Shown: positions 9,023-16,490 of the stretch, piece by piece
Numbering within the stretch: the first letter of the stretch is position 1
How the letters are laid out: every line of letters begins with the position of its first letter
Assembly (NCBI GenBank): GCA_028281665.1
Contig: JANQJK010000015.1
Location: 1-64,000 of the forward strand
DNA: 64,000 nucleotides
Direction: 5' to 3'
From: Hyphococcus sp.
GTDB taxonomy: Bacteria; Pseudomonadota; Alphaproteobacteria; Caulobacterales; Parvularculaceae
The notes under the pieces: generated by a model
The model's input: only the letters and a program-made list of their open reading frames with translations
Database searches by the model: none
What the model was told of the DNA's origin: nothing
Made by a program: the position numbers and the translations under genes

Positions 9023-10477
9023 ATGCCCGAAAATTACCGCCCTGACCCGGCATTCGCACGATTGAGCAGCGAGGGCGACGGCGCGCCCTTTTTCGATCCG
9101 GTCGATGCGGCGACGTTCCCCGAACATATCCTGCGCTATCGCAACCAGGCCTGGGCGGCGCGGGTCGGGCTGGGGGACCTTGCTGACGCGGCGTGGCTCG
9201 ATCATTTCGGGCGGTTTCGGCCTCTCCCCGACAATCTGTTGCGGCCCTTGGCCATCCGGTATCACGGCCATCAGTTTCGAAGCTACAATCCGGACATCGG
9301 CGACGGGCGCGGATTTCTTTTTGCGCAATTGCGCGACGATCAGGACCGGCTTCTCGATCTCGGTACGAAAGGCTCCGGACAGACGCCCTATTCCAGGTTC
9401 GGCGACGGGCGCCTGACGTTGAAGGGCGGCGTTCGGGAGGTGCTCGCGACGGAGATGCTCGAAGCGCTCGGCGTTTATACGTCGAAAAGCTTCAGCCTGA
9501 TCGAGACCGGCGAGGCGCTTGAGCGCAATGACGAACCGTCGCCGACGCGCAGTTCGGTCCTTGTCCGGCTTTCTCATTCCCATGTTCGCTTCGGCGCCTT
9601 TCAGCGCCTTGCGTTTGAAAAGAACGACGAAGCCATCGGGGCGCTGGTCGACTACTGCATCGAGCATTTTTATCCGGCGCTGAAAGCGGAAACCGGTGAA
9701 GCGCGCATAATCGCTTTCTTTCGCGCTGTCGTCGCCCGCACCGCGAAGCTCGCCGCGCAATGGATGGCGGCCGGGTTCGTTCACGGCGTTCTCAATACGG
9801 ACAATATGAACGTCACCGGCGAAAGCTTCGACTACGGGCCGTGGCGCTTTGCGCCGGTTGCGGATCCGAATTTCACCGCCGCCTATTTCGATCAGACCGG
9901 GCTTTATGCGTTTGGCCGTCAGGCCGAGGCCGCGGCGTGGAATCTCGCGCAGTTCGGCGGCGCCCTGTCGCGCATTGCCGAGGCCGATGCGCTGACCGAG
10001 GCGCTTCGTCATTTCGGCGACGATTACGAGCGGGCGATGGCGGATGCATATTTCCGCCGGCTCGGGTTAGAAAGAACGGGCAGTGAAGACTACGCAACCG
10101 TGACGGCGTTGCTGCGCTGGATGACGGCGTCCGGCGCGCCATATGAGCAGGTCTTTTTTGACTGGTTCTGCGGGCCGGCCTCCGCGGAGCGCGCGCAGAA
10201 AAGTCCGATTGCTGAATTATACGACAAGGAAGAGTTCGCGTCCGTGCGCGACGGATTGATGGCGTCTTCGCCGTCGGACCCCGGTCGGCTGGGCCACGCC
10301 TACTTCGAAGGCCCGCGCCCCTGCACCATGCTGATCAACGAGGTCGAGGCCATATGGGCCGAGATTGCCGACAATGACAGTTGGGCGGCTTTCGAACAAA
10401 AACTCGCGGCGATTTTGGAGATGAGTGAAGCCTACGGCTTCGATGCGTCGCTTTATGACGCTGCGTCCATCAGGTGA
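9023..10477 (+). CDS. selO: SelO/YdiU-family protein adenylyltransferase (pseudokinase fold)
   Basis: About 484 residues from ATG at 9023 (AAAGGT just upstream); an upstream in-frame ATG at 8972 would add a non-conserved leader. Family motifs: HGHQFRSYNPDIGDGRG, LDLGTKGSGQTPYSRFGDGRLTLKGG split over residues about 105-130, and the metal/nucleotide site HGVLNTDNMNVTGESFDYGP. SelO enzymes transfer AMP from ATP to Ser/Thr/Tyr of proteins and are linked to redox homeostasis. The usual GHQFG is GHQFR here. The 3' end overlaps a small membrane ORF on the other strand by 8 bases. Confidence 0.9.
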   Translation: MPENYRPDPAFARLSSEGDGAPFFDPVDAATFPEHILRYRNQAWAARVGLGDLADAAWLDHFGRFRPLPDNLLRPLAIRYHGHQFRSYNPDIGDGRGFLFAQLRDDQDRLLDLGTKGSGQTPYSRFGDGRLTLKGGVREVLATEMLEALGVYTSKSFSLIETGEALERNDEPSPTRSSVLVRLSHSHVRFGAFQRLAFEKNDEAIGALVDYCIEHFYPALKAETGEARIIAFFRAVVARTAKLAAQWMAAGFVHGVLNTDNMNVTGESFDYGPWRFAPVADPNFTAAYFDQTGLYAFGRQAEAAAWNLAQFGGALSRIAEADALTEALRHFGDDYERAMADAYFRRLGLERTGSEDYATVTALLRWMTASGAPYEQVFFDWFCGPASAERAQKSPIAELYDKEEFASVRDGLMASSPSDPGRLGHAYFEGPRPCTMLINEVEAIWAEIADNDSWAAFEQKLAAILEMSEAYGFDASLYDAASIR

Positions 10478-10610
10478 CTGTCGAGGGCTTCAGCTTCTGA
10501 ACGCCGCGATGCAGCAGAATTGTCGCCGACAGCAGCATGTTCAGCGTCATAAAAGCGTAGAGCACGTATTCGACCGGGCTGGCCGTCTGCGCGAACTCGA
10601 TTGTAGGCAT
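10470..10610 (-). CDS. Small single-pass membrane protein, 46 aa
   Basis: A short frame: an N-terminal polar segment (MPTIEFAQTASPVEYV), a hydrophobic helix (LYAFMTLNMLLSATILL) and a basic tail (HRGVQKLKPSTVT). GGGGAG lies about 9 bases before the ATG, a good ribosome-binding site. It converges on selO, and the last 8 bases overlap. No family is recognised. A real gene is likely from the ribosome-binding site and clean membrane topology, but conservation was not checked. Confidence 0.55.
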   Translation of the reverse strand: MPTIEFAQTASPVEYVLYAFMTLNMLLSATILLHRGVQKLKPSTVT

Positions 10611-10664
10611 CTTCAGTCTCCCCGACCGCCGTCGCCATGACATCGAGGGTAAGGATCGGCCGGG

Positions 10665-10717
10665 CGCGTTAAAATTTCTTCAAATTTTACAACGCGTTGG
10701 TAAAGCCGTTGGTAACC
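10665..10717. repeat. AT-rich hairpin and short direct repeats upstream of the proteasome-like gene
   Basis: CGCGTT AAAATTT cttc AAATTTT ac AACGCG forms a 13-pair stem with a 2-base bulge (10665-10696). It is followed by two copies of CGTTGGTAA (10695-10703 and 10709-10717). They lie in a 279-base gap with no other gene, between a small minus-strand ORF and the proteasome-like gene. Operator or terminator function is inferred only from structure. Confidence 0.4.
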
Positions 10718-10889
10718 TTGGAAGGTCCTGTCGGGGCTGTGTTCCCCCTGTCACAGGGCGCGGCCCGCCTGGCCGCGCCTCGGCTCGTTATTGTTCCCAA
10801 TGGCGGGATTTATCGTTAACATCTGATAAATTGCGCGCTGGGGACGGGCCTTTTCGGGCCGGGCGCGGGTGGGAAGTCGTGAGGGGTCG

Positions 10890-12173
10890 ATGACATCCGA
10901 AGTCGTGTTGATGAACCGCCAGGCAGTGGCGATGGCAGCGGACAGCGCCGTCACAATCTCCGGCGACCGATATCTTAAAACCTATCAATCGGTGGACAAG
11001 CTGTTCCCGCTGGTCGAGGGCCAGCCGGTCGCGGTGATGATTTATAACAACGCCGAAATCATGTCGACGCCGTGGGAGACGGTGATCTCCCTTTACCGCG
11101 AGCAGTCGCGGGGCCGGCCGCTGGAAACGGTTGCGGCCTACGCCGAAGATTTCATGGAGTTTCTGTCCGGCAATCCGGACCTCTTTCCCGCAGACCATCA
11201 GGACACGGAATTTTTCAAGATGGTCGCCGTGGTCTATACGGTGATCGCTGAGGAATTCGACTATCAGGTCGAAAAGTTCCAGCAATCAAACTCCGGCCGC
11301 GTCACCGATCATGTGAGCGCGATCTTCGAGTATGTGGTTGGGCAGGTGCATGCGGATTATCAGCGCTATCCCGACGACAGCCCGCGCGCCGACCTGCCCT
11401 GTTTTCCAGACGGTATGGGCGAACAGGTTCGCCGGCGCTATGGCGGGGAGATAGACCAGCTTCTGGACAGCCTCCTGGGCTCGCTGCGCAACGAATATGC
11501 GGGGCTTCAGGTCAACGAGGCGACGAAATCGAAACTGCGCGAGATCGGCGGCTTTGCGGTGACGAAAGACGCGTTCTTTGAGCACTACACGGGCGTTGTT
11601 TTCGCCGGCTTCGGCAGCCGCGAGAAGTTCCCATCCATGCGCTCCTATCTGACGTCGAGCGTCGTCCTCGGCATCCTGAAGCGCAAGCGCGACCGCGGCG
11701 CGGACATCAACGCCGATTCCGGCCCCGTGTTTCAACCCTTCGCGCAGGACCGGATGATCCGCACCTTTCTGACCGGCATGGATCAGCATTTGCGGATGTT
11801 TATTTTCTCTGAATCCCTGAAGCTTTCCATGGGGCTCGTTACGGATGTGGTCGGGCGCACGCCCAACCTTTCCGACGCCCAGCGCGACAAGATCTTCAAG
11901 GATTACAGCCAGAACAACCTCCAGCATGCGCTGCATGAATTTTTCAAATCCATAGACAATTATCAGTATGCGGTGCATACGCGCCCGATCCTGCGGGCGG
12001 TAAACTCGCTGCCGAAGAAAGAGCTGGGCGAAACCGCCGCGTCGCTGATCAAGCTGAATTCGTTCCAGCAGAAGGTCATGCACTCCGTTGAGACGGTGGG
12101 CGGCCCGATCGATGTTGCGGTGATCACGCGCAATGGCGGGCTTGAGTGGTCCCGCGAGAAACCGGAGCTTTAG
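10890..12173 (+). CDS. Proteasome/HslV-like N-terminal nucleophile hydrolase, long form
   Basis: About 427 residues from the ATG at 10890, chosen because GAGGGG lies just upstream and because it exposes Thr after Met removal; a further ATG at 10869 would bury it. After Met removal the N-terminus reads Thr1, AMAADSAVT with Asp17, and Lys36 in VDKLFPL. This matches the Thr1/Asp17/Lys33 triad and the A-(A/G)-D-x-x-(A/V)-T strand of HslV and proteasome beta subunits. PVAVMIYNNAEIMSTPWE follows, where proteasomes have the GxxAD turn. A later VFAGFGSREKFPSM resembles a second sheet of the fold. At 427 residues it is over twice HslV length, with a mainly helical C-terminal part of unknown role. No HslU/ATPase is nearby. 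Cytoplasmic; substrate unknown. Confidence 0.7.
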   Translation: MTSEVVLMNRQAVAMAADSAVTISGDRYLKTYQSVDKLFPLVEGQPVAVMIYNNAEIMSTPWETVISLYREQSRGRPLETVAAYAEDFMEFLSGNPDLFPADHQDTEFFKMVAVVYTVIAEEFDYQVEKFQQSNSGRVTDHVSAIFEYVVGQVHADYQRYPDDSPRADLPCFPDGMGEQVRRRYGGEIDQLLDSLLGSLRNEYAGLQVNEATKSKLREIGGFAVTKDAFFEHYTGVVFAGFGSREKFPSMRSYLTSSVVLGILKRKRDRGADINADSGPVFQPFAQDRMIRTFLTGMDQHLRMFIFSESLKLSMGLVTDVVGRTPNLSDAQRDKIFKDYSQNNLQHALHEFFKSIDNYQYAVHTRPILRAVNSLPKKELGETAASLIKLNSFQQKVMHSVETVGGPIDVAVITRNGGLEWSREKPEL

Positions 12174-12175
12174 AG

Positions 12176-12607
12176 ATGGCCGAGCGGTTGAAGGAAATTT
12201 GGTCCGGCTTTTCAGTGCAGACCGAGCGCAGGCTTACCGGCAAGGGCGTCGACAATATCGTCGTGCCGCACCGGACCGATTACGATGCGCTCGACCGGCA
12301 GTTTCTGCCTGAAGGCTATGAGGGGCCGGCGGAACGGGCCTTTGCCGCGCTGCGGGCGGACCTCAAGGCGAAAGAAAAGAAGTTCGGCGGGAAGAAACGC
12401 ACGGCAAAGCCCGCGCCGCAGACGGGAAGCCCCGGCGATGAACTGCTCGACGAAAAAGCCTGGGGCAAGGACGACCTGAATGTCGGGCTCCTCTCCACGG
12501 CAATGCGCGTGGAGCGCACGGATCTCGACTATCAGCGTTTTATGGCGTCCGACGAAGGCAAAAAGACGCTGAAGCGCACGAAGAAAAAACGCTTCGGTAT
12601 TTTCTAA
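12176..12607 (+). CDS. Small basic protein cotranscribed with the Ntn-hydrolase; function unknown
   Basis: 143 residues starting at ATG 12176, two bases after the stop of the Ntn-hydrolase gene, so translation is almost certainly coupled. No known domain is recognised. The N-terminal third looks structured (VPHRTDYDALDRQFLPEGYEG). The middle is Lys/Ala/Pro-rich and probably disordered (about 62-85). A conserved-looking block follows (WGKDDLNVGLLSTAMRVERT, then YQRFMASDEGKK). The end is strongly basic and closes with KKRFGIF. It could be a substrate, adaptor or regulator of the hydrolase; this is inference from gene order only. Confidence 0.7.
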   Translation: MAERLKEIWSGFSVQTERRLTGKGVDNIVVPHRTDYDALDRQFLPEGYEGPAERAFAALRADLKAKEKKFGGKKRTAKPAPQTGSPGDELLDEKAWGKDDLNVGLLSTAMRVERTDLDYQRFMASDEGKKTLKRTKKKRFGIF

Positions 12608-12655
12608 CAAAAATCATTGGTTAGCAGAGGGCGCAAGCCCGGAGGCGGCGAGCGC

Positions 12656-13369
12656 TTATTGCCCGTCTATGGCGTCCTCAACCGTCTCGACGGCCTCTTC
12701 GACGGGATTTCCGGCGTCCTCGACCGCGCCTTCCACAGCCTCGGCTGCTTCCTCAAGAAGGCCTTCCTCCTCCGGCGCCGCGACGACGGCCGGCTCGGGA
12801 AACGGAACCGGATTGTCGGAGAGGGTGCCCAGATAGGCGAGAATGTCGACGCGCTGCGCGTCGCGCGGAAACCGCTGCACCATGGCGGTGCCCGGAAGAT
12901 ATTCCTGCGAGTTCTTGATATAGGCGTCGAGGCGCTCATAGGTCCAAACGCCCCCGGCGGACTGAAGCGCCGCCGTATAGCCATAGCCGGCAACGCCCCC
13001 GACTTCGCGTCCGACAATGTCCCACAGATGGGGTCCGGTGCCGTCCGCACCGCCTTTTTCGAATGTGTGGCAGGACGCGCAAATGGCGGATCGGCGCTCC
13101 CCGCTGGCGGGATTGGCCGAGGCGAGCGCGGTGGCGAGATCGAACGCCGGCTCCTCGTCCCCGCCGGCGCCGTGGGAGGCGATTTCAAGATCGACGCAGC
13201 AATAGGCGAGGTGCAGTTCCTCGCCCTTTTTGTGGTGCCCGCCGCCAATGATCGCCTTGGCAAGCTGCGGCAGGCCGAACACCAGCAATAGCACCGTCAG
13301 GCCTGCGGCGGCAATCTTGTTGAAAAGCAGCGGATCGCCCTGTTGATCGCCTTGGTTTTGGTCAGCCAT
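12656..13369 (-). CDS. Membrane-anchored class I cytochrome c with acidic tail
   Basis: 237 residues from the ATG at 13369; a longer frame to 13522 adds an Arg-rich leader and is rejected. An N-terminal membrane anchor (about 17-40) is followed by a haem c domain with CASCH (residues 97-101) and a probable axial Met163 (LPGTAMVQRF). This is the layout of CycM/cytochrome c552-type electron carriers that deliver electrons to terminal oxidases. The last 50 residues are a Glu/Ala/Val-rich acidic extension (VEEAVETVEDAI) not needed for haem binding. It is alone on the minus strand between the Ntn pair and pheA. Confidence 0.88.
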   Translation of the reverse strand: MADQNQGDQQGDPLLFNKIAAAGLTVLLLVFGLPQLAKAIIGGGHHKKGEELHLAYCCVDLEIASHGAGGDEEPAFDLATALASANPASGERRSAICASCHTFEKGGADGTGPHLWDIVGREVGGVAGYGYTAALQSAGGVWTYERLDAYIKNSQEYLPGTAMVQRFPRDAQRVDILAYLGTLSDNPVPFPEPAVVAAPEEEGLLEEAAEAVEGAVEDAGNPVEEAVETVEDAIDGQ

Positions 13370-13571
13370 CGCTTTCAGCCTCGAACTTATTGATATCCGG
13401 CATCGCTCGACGCGCCGCAGACGCGTTTCGCCGGTATCTAGCGGGGTCGGCCCGCAAGGGCAATCATGGCGCGCGTCCATGGAGCGCGGCCTTTTCGCGC
13501 GGCGCCGGAATTGTTTTTGCATGGCGGATTAGGCATAAGCCGCCGCTTCGGAAGAGATTGGAGCGCCGCCC

Positions 13572-14426
13572 ATGACCAGCGAAAATGCAAGCCCCGCGGA
13601 GCGCATCGCCTTTCAGGGCGAGCCAGGCGCCTTTTCGGAAGTGGCGTGCCGACGCTTTGCGCCCGGCTATGAGCCGCTGGCCTGCCCGACTTTCGAGGAT
13701 GCGTTTGAGGCGGTGAAATCCGGCCGCGCGGTCCGCGCCATGCTGCCGATCGAGAATTCCCTGGCCGGCCGGGTTGCCGATATCCACCACCTCCTGCCCG
13801 AAGCCGATCTCCACATTGTCGCGGAGCACTTCCTGCCCATCGAACACCATTTGATGGTCCGGCCCGGCGTCAAGCTTGAAGACGTCAAAGTTGCGCGCAG
13901 CCATGCGATGGCGCTCGGCCAGGTGCGCGGGTTCCTGCGGGAACACAGGCTGCGCGCCGAAGTTGCCGGGGATACGGCGGGCGCGGCGCGGCGACTGTCC
14001 GAGGCTGGCGGCATGGATGAAGGGGTCGTCGCATCGAACATCGCTGCGGAGATATACGGGCTGACGATCCTTGCGCAGAACATTGAAGACGCCGGTCACA
14101 ACACGACGCGGTTTCTCCAGATGGCCGACGAGCCCGACGACGCCGGGCCGGATGACGGTCCCGTCGTCACCAGCTTCGTCTTTCAGGTGCGCAACATCCC
14201 GGCGGCGCTTTATAAGGCGCTCGGCGGCTTCGCCACCAACGGCGTCAACATGACGAAGCTTGAAAGCTACCAGCTCGACGGCGCTTTCACCGCGACAATG
14301 TTTTACGCCGATATTGAAGGCCATCCGAGCGAGGAGCCCGTGCGCCTGGCGCTCGAAGAACTTGGATTTTTCTCAAGCTCGCTGAAGATTCTCGGCGTCT
14401 ATCCGGCGGCCAGCGACCGGCGGTAG
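13572..14426 (+). CDS. pheA: Prephenate dehydratase
   Basis: 284 residues. An N-terminal prephenate dehydratase domain (IAFQGEPGAFSE; LPIENSLAGRV; NTTRFLQM, holding the catalytic Thr of the TRF motif) is followed by an ACT regulatory domain (residues about 198-275, with KLESYQLDGAFTATMFY in place of ESRP). It converts prephenate to phenylpyruvate for phenylalanine and is probably feedback-inhibited through the ACT domain. There is no chorismate-mutase domain. A monofunctional enzyme of normal length for alphaproteobacteria. Confidence 0.95.
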   Translation: MTSENASPAERIAFQGEPGAFSEVACRRFAPGYEPLACPTFEDAFEAVKSGRAVRAMLPIENSLAGRVADIHHLLPEADLHIVAEHFLPIEHHLMVRPGVKLEDVKVARSHAMALGQVRGFLREHRLRAEVAGDTAGAARRLSEAGGMDEGVVASNIAAEIYGLTILAQNIEDAGHNTTRFLQMADEPDDAGPDDGPVVTSFVFQVRNIPAALYKALGGFATNGVNMTKLESYQLDGAFTATMFYADIEGHPSEEPVRLALEELGFFSSSLKILGVYPAASDRR

Positions 14427-14598
14427 CGGCGCGCGGCGCTGCTGGCGCCGGTGTATCGGCATGCCTGGCAACTGCAAGGCGTGATTGATTACCGCACGGC
14501 GGACAGTATCGTCCGCATGGAAATGGCGTTGGCGACCGGCATAAGGGTATGCGCGGCAGCCTTCGGGAATCTGCATTTCAACGGACAGGAAAAGAGCG

Positions 14599-15267
14599 AT
14601 GGTTGATTTTCGAACAGACGATGCGATTGCCTTTATCGATATGGATGACGGCAAGGCGAACGCCTTCAGCTTTGAAGCCATTGCGTCGATTGTCGAAGCG
14701 ATTGATGCGGCGGAGAAGAAAGAAGCGAGCGCTATTGTTCTCTCGGGTCGCGACGGCGTCTTTTCCGGCGGGTTTGACTTGAACGTCATGAGGGGCGGCT
14801 CGATGGACGACATCAATCGGCTGTTGAGCGATGGCGCCGGGATGTTGTTGCGCATCCTCCGCTCGCCCCTGCCGGTGGTTGCGGCGTGTTCAGGACACGC
14901 AATCGCCATGGGTCTTTTTGCGTTGCTTGCCTGCGATATGCGCATCGGTGCATCGGGCGACTTTAAACTTGTCGCCAATGAGACCGCGATCGGCATGCCG
15001 TTGCCGGTTTTCGGCGTCGAGCTGCCGCGGGCGCGTATCGACCCGCGCGTTTTTCACGACGCGATTGTGTTTTCTCGCGTCTTTTCTGCCGATGATGCGG
15101 CTGCCGTCGGTATATTGAGCCGGTCCGTTGATCCTGCATCGCTTGCTGCTGCGGCCCGCGAGGCCGCCGCGCAGCTCGGCGAACTGCCCCGGGGGTCCTT
15201 TGCGGCGAACAAGGCTTTGTCGAACGCGCCGATCATCAGTGCGATTGAAGCGGTTTATTCTGCCTGA
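14599..15267 (+). CDS. Crotonase-fold (enoyl-CoA hydratase/isomerase family) protein
   Basis: 222 residues. The crotonase core is visible: DDGKANAFSFEAI, the first oxyanion-hole segment VFSGGFDLNVM, and the second at GHAIAMGLFALLACDMRIG. The protein is short for the family (usually about 260) and stops soon after the C-terminal helices. The two glutamates typical of hydratases are not evident around residues 100-135, so the reaction (hydratase, isomerase or thioesterase) is not assigned. It stands alone in a 170-base gap after pheA. Confidence 0.85.
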   Translation: MVDFRTDDAIAFIDMDDGKANAFSFEAIASIVEAIDAAEKKEASAIVLSGRDGVFSGGFDLNVMRGGSMDDINRLLSDGAGMLLRILRSPLPVVAACSGHAIAMGLFALLACDMRIGASGDFKLVANETAIGMPLPVFGVELPRARIDPRVFHDAIVFSRVFSADDAAAVGILSRSVDPASLAAAAREAAAQLGELPRGSFAANKALSNAPIISAIEAVYSA

Positions 15268-15300
15268 CAGCGGTCCGCGTAATTTGAGGCGTCGTCCGTT

Positions 15301-16215
15301 TTATGGGTTTCCGCGCACCCAGACGCTCAGCAGTTGCCGCGCAATCGTGAACTTCGGCGGAACAAAAAAGTCGCGCTCCTCGCCGGCGAGCGTTGCTCGA
15401 ATGTCGGCTTTGTCGATCCAGCGGGCTTCAACGATTTCCGTCGTATCAAGATGAAGCGCACGCGACTGTGTATCGGCGATGAAGCCCATCATCATGGCGT
15501 TCGGGAACGGCCAGGGCTGGGAGAACTGGTAGCGGATGTCCGTAAGGGTAACGCCCGCCTCCTCGAACAGTTCGCGCTTCGCGGCTTCCTCCGGCGTTTC
15601 GGCGGCCTCTACGAAACCGGCGAGCGCCGAGAGAAAGCCCGGCGGGAAATGCGGCCCGCGGCCGAGCAGGCAGGCGCCTTCATGGACGGCGAGAACAATC
15701 GCGACAGGGTCGGTGCGCGGGAAATGTTCGGTCTCGCACGTCTCGCAACGCCGTTTCGCGCCGCCGTTTTTCATCGCTGTCGGCGCCCCGCAATTGGCGC
15801 AGAACCGGTGCTTGCGATGCCATTCGAAAAGCCAGCGCCCATGGCCGATAACGGCGAGATCGTCTTTGGAGACCATTCCCGCTGCTTCCCGGATCGGCGT
15901 GTAGGCGCCGATGTCGGCGAAGGGCGCGGCTTGCGGGTCCGGCCCCGCGCCCGATGCGTCGATTGCAAAAACCGCTTCCTCGCCGCGCAAGCCGAGCATG
16001 ACGATACCGGCGTCTCTCGGAAACTCGCCTCGGGCGGCGATGGAGAGAAACGCCGCCGCGCCATTCGCAATGAGCGGGTCGCCGCGCCACAGGGGGATCA
16101 TCACGCTTGACGGGTCACTGAGTTTTTTCGCGACAATCTCGTCCAGCGCCTCCTCATTGTTGAGGCGTGCCAGCGGCGAATGGGCGAACCAGTTGGGGTT
16201 TTCTGCCGGTTTCAT
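15301..16215 (-). CDS. nudC: NAD(+)/NADH pyrophosphatase (Nudix)
   Basis: 304 residues from the ATG at 16215; a TTG 36 bases upstream is an alternative. It has an N-terminal DUF-like domain, a zinc ribbon (CANCG ... CETC), and a Nudix box GFVEAAETPEEAAKRELFEE with AGV following. The NADH-pyrophosphatase signature SQPWPFPNAMMMGF comes just after. The enzyme splits NADH (and decaps NAD-RNA in E. coli) to NMN(H) and AMP. Cytoplasmic, normal length. Confidence 0.95.
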   Translation of the reverse strand: MKPAENPNWFAHSPLARLNNEEALDEIVAKKLSDPSSVMIPLWRGDPLIANGAAAFLSIAARGEFPRDAGIVMLGLRGEEAVFAIDASGAGPDPQAAPFADIGAYTPIREAAGMVSKDDLAVIGHGRWLFEWHRKHRFCANCGAPTAMKNGGAKRRCETCETEHFPRTDPVAIVLAVHEGACLLGRGPHFPPGFLSALAGFVEAAETPEEAAKRELFEEAGVTLTDIRYQFSQPWPFPNAMMMGFIADTQSRALHLDTTEIVEARWIDKADIRATLAGEERDFFVPPKFTIARQLLSVWVRGNP

Positions 16216-16310
16216 CGTCGCGGGTTTGGCCCATGGCGCCCGCCGGCGCAACGATGAATGCCAGCCCCCTTCCTATGGGCCGCCCTTGCAATTTGATTGA
16301 CGGGCGCGGA

Positions 16311-16316
16311 TATAAG
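16311..16316 (+). promoter_or_regulatory. Probable -10 element of the SRP RNA gene
   Basis: TATAAG ends 5 bases before the first stem base of the SRP RNA. The best -35-like hexamer is TTGCAA at 16286-16291, with a rather long 19-base spacer. Confidence 0.45.
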
Positions 16317-16317
16317 C

Positions 16318-16416
16318 CGGCGGAAGGCTGGCGGACGTGTCTCTCGCCAACCCGGTCAGGTCCGGAAGGAAGCAGCCGTAACGAGTTTCGACGCGGGTCG
16401 TTTCAGTCTTCCACCT
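16318..16416 (+). ncRNA. ffs: Small signal recognition particle RNA (4.5S type)
   Basis: The conserved SRP domain IV core is unmistakable: GGTCAGGTCCGGAAGGAAGC followed by AGCCGTAACGAG, with the GGAA tetraloop. The outer stem pairs GGAAGGCTG (16322-16330) with CAGTCTTCC (16404-16412), giving a molecule near 95-100 nt. The exact ends are estimated. It binds Ffh to target nascent membrane proteins. Its place just before dnaX is common in alphaproteobacteria. Confidence 0.95.
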
Positions 16417-16490
16417 TGTTTTAATCGGCACTTTTCCACACGGCCTTGATGCGGCTTTCGCTGCGCGCCCGGACCTCGCATAATAACCCT

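Noticed and set aside
8933-10012. 359-codon minus-strand frame opposite selO
   Set aside because: Shadow of selO; translation is Arg/Gly-rich with no motif, and it overlaps the ilvA start.
12587-12607. HbYX proteasome-docking motif at the end of the small basic protein
   Set aside because: The end is GIF; the penultimate Tyr required by HbYX is missing.
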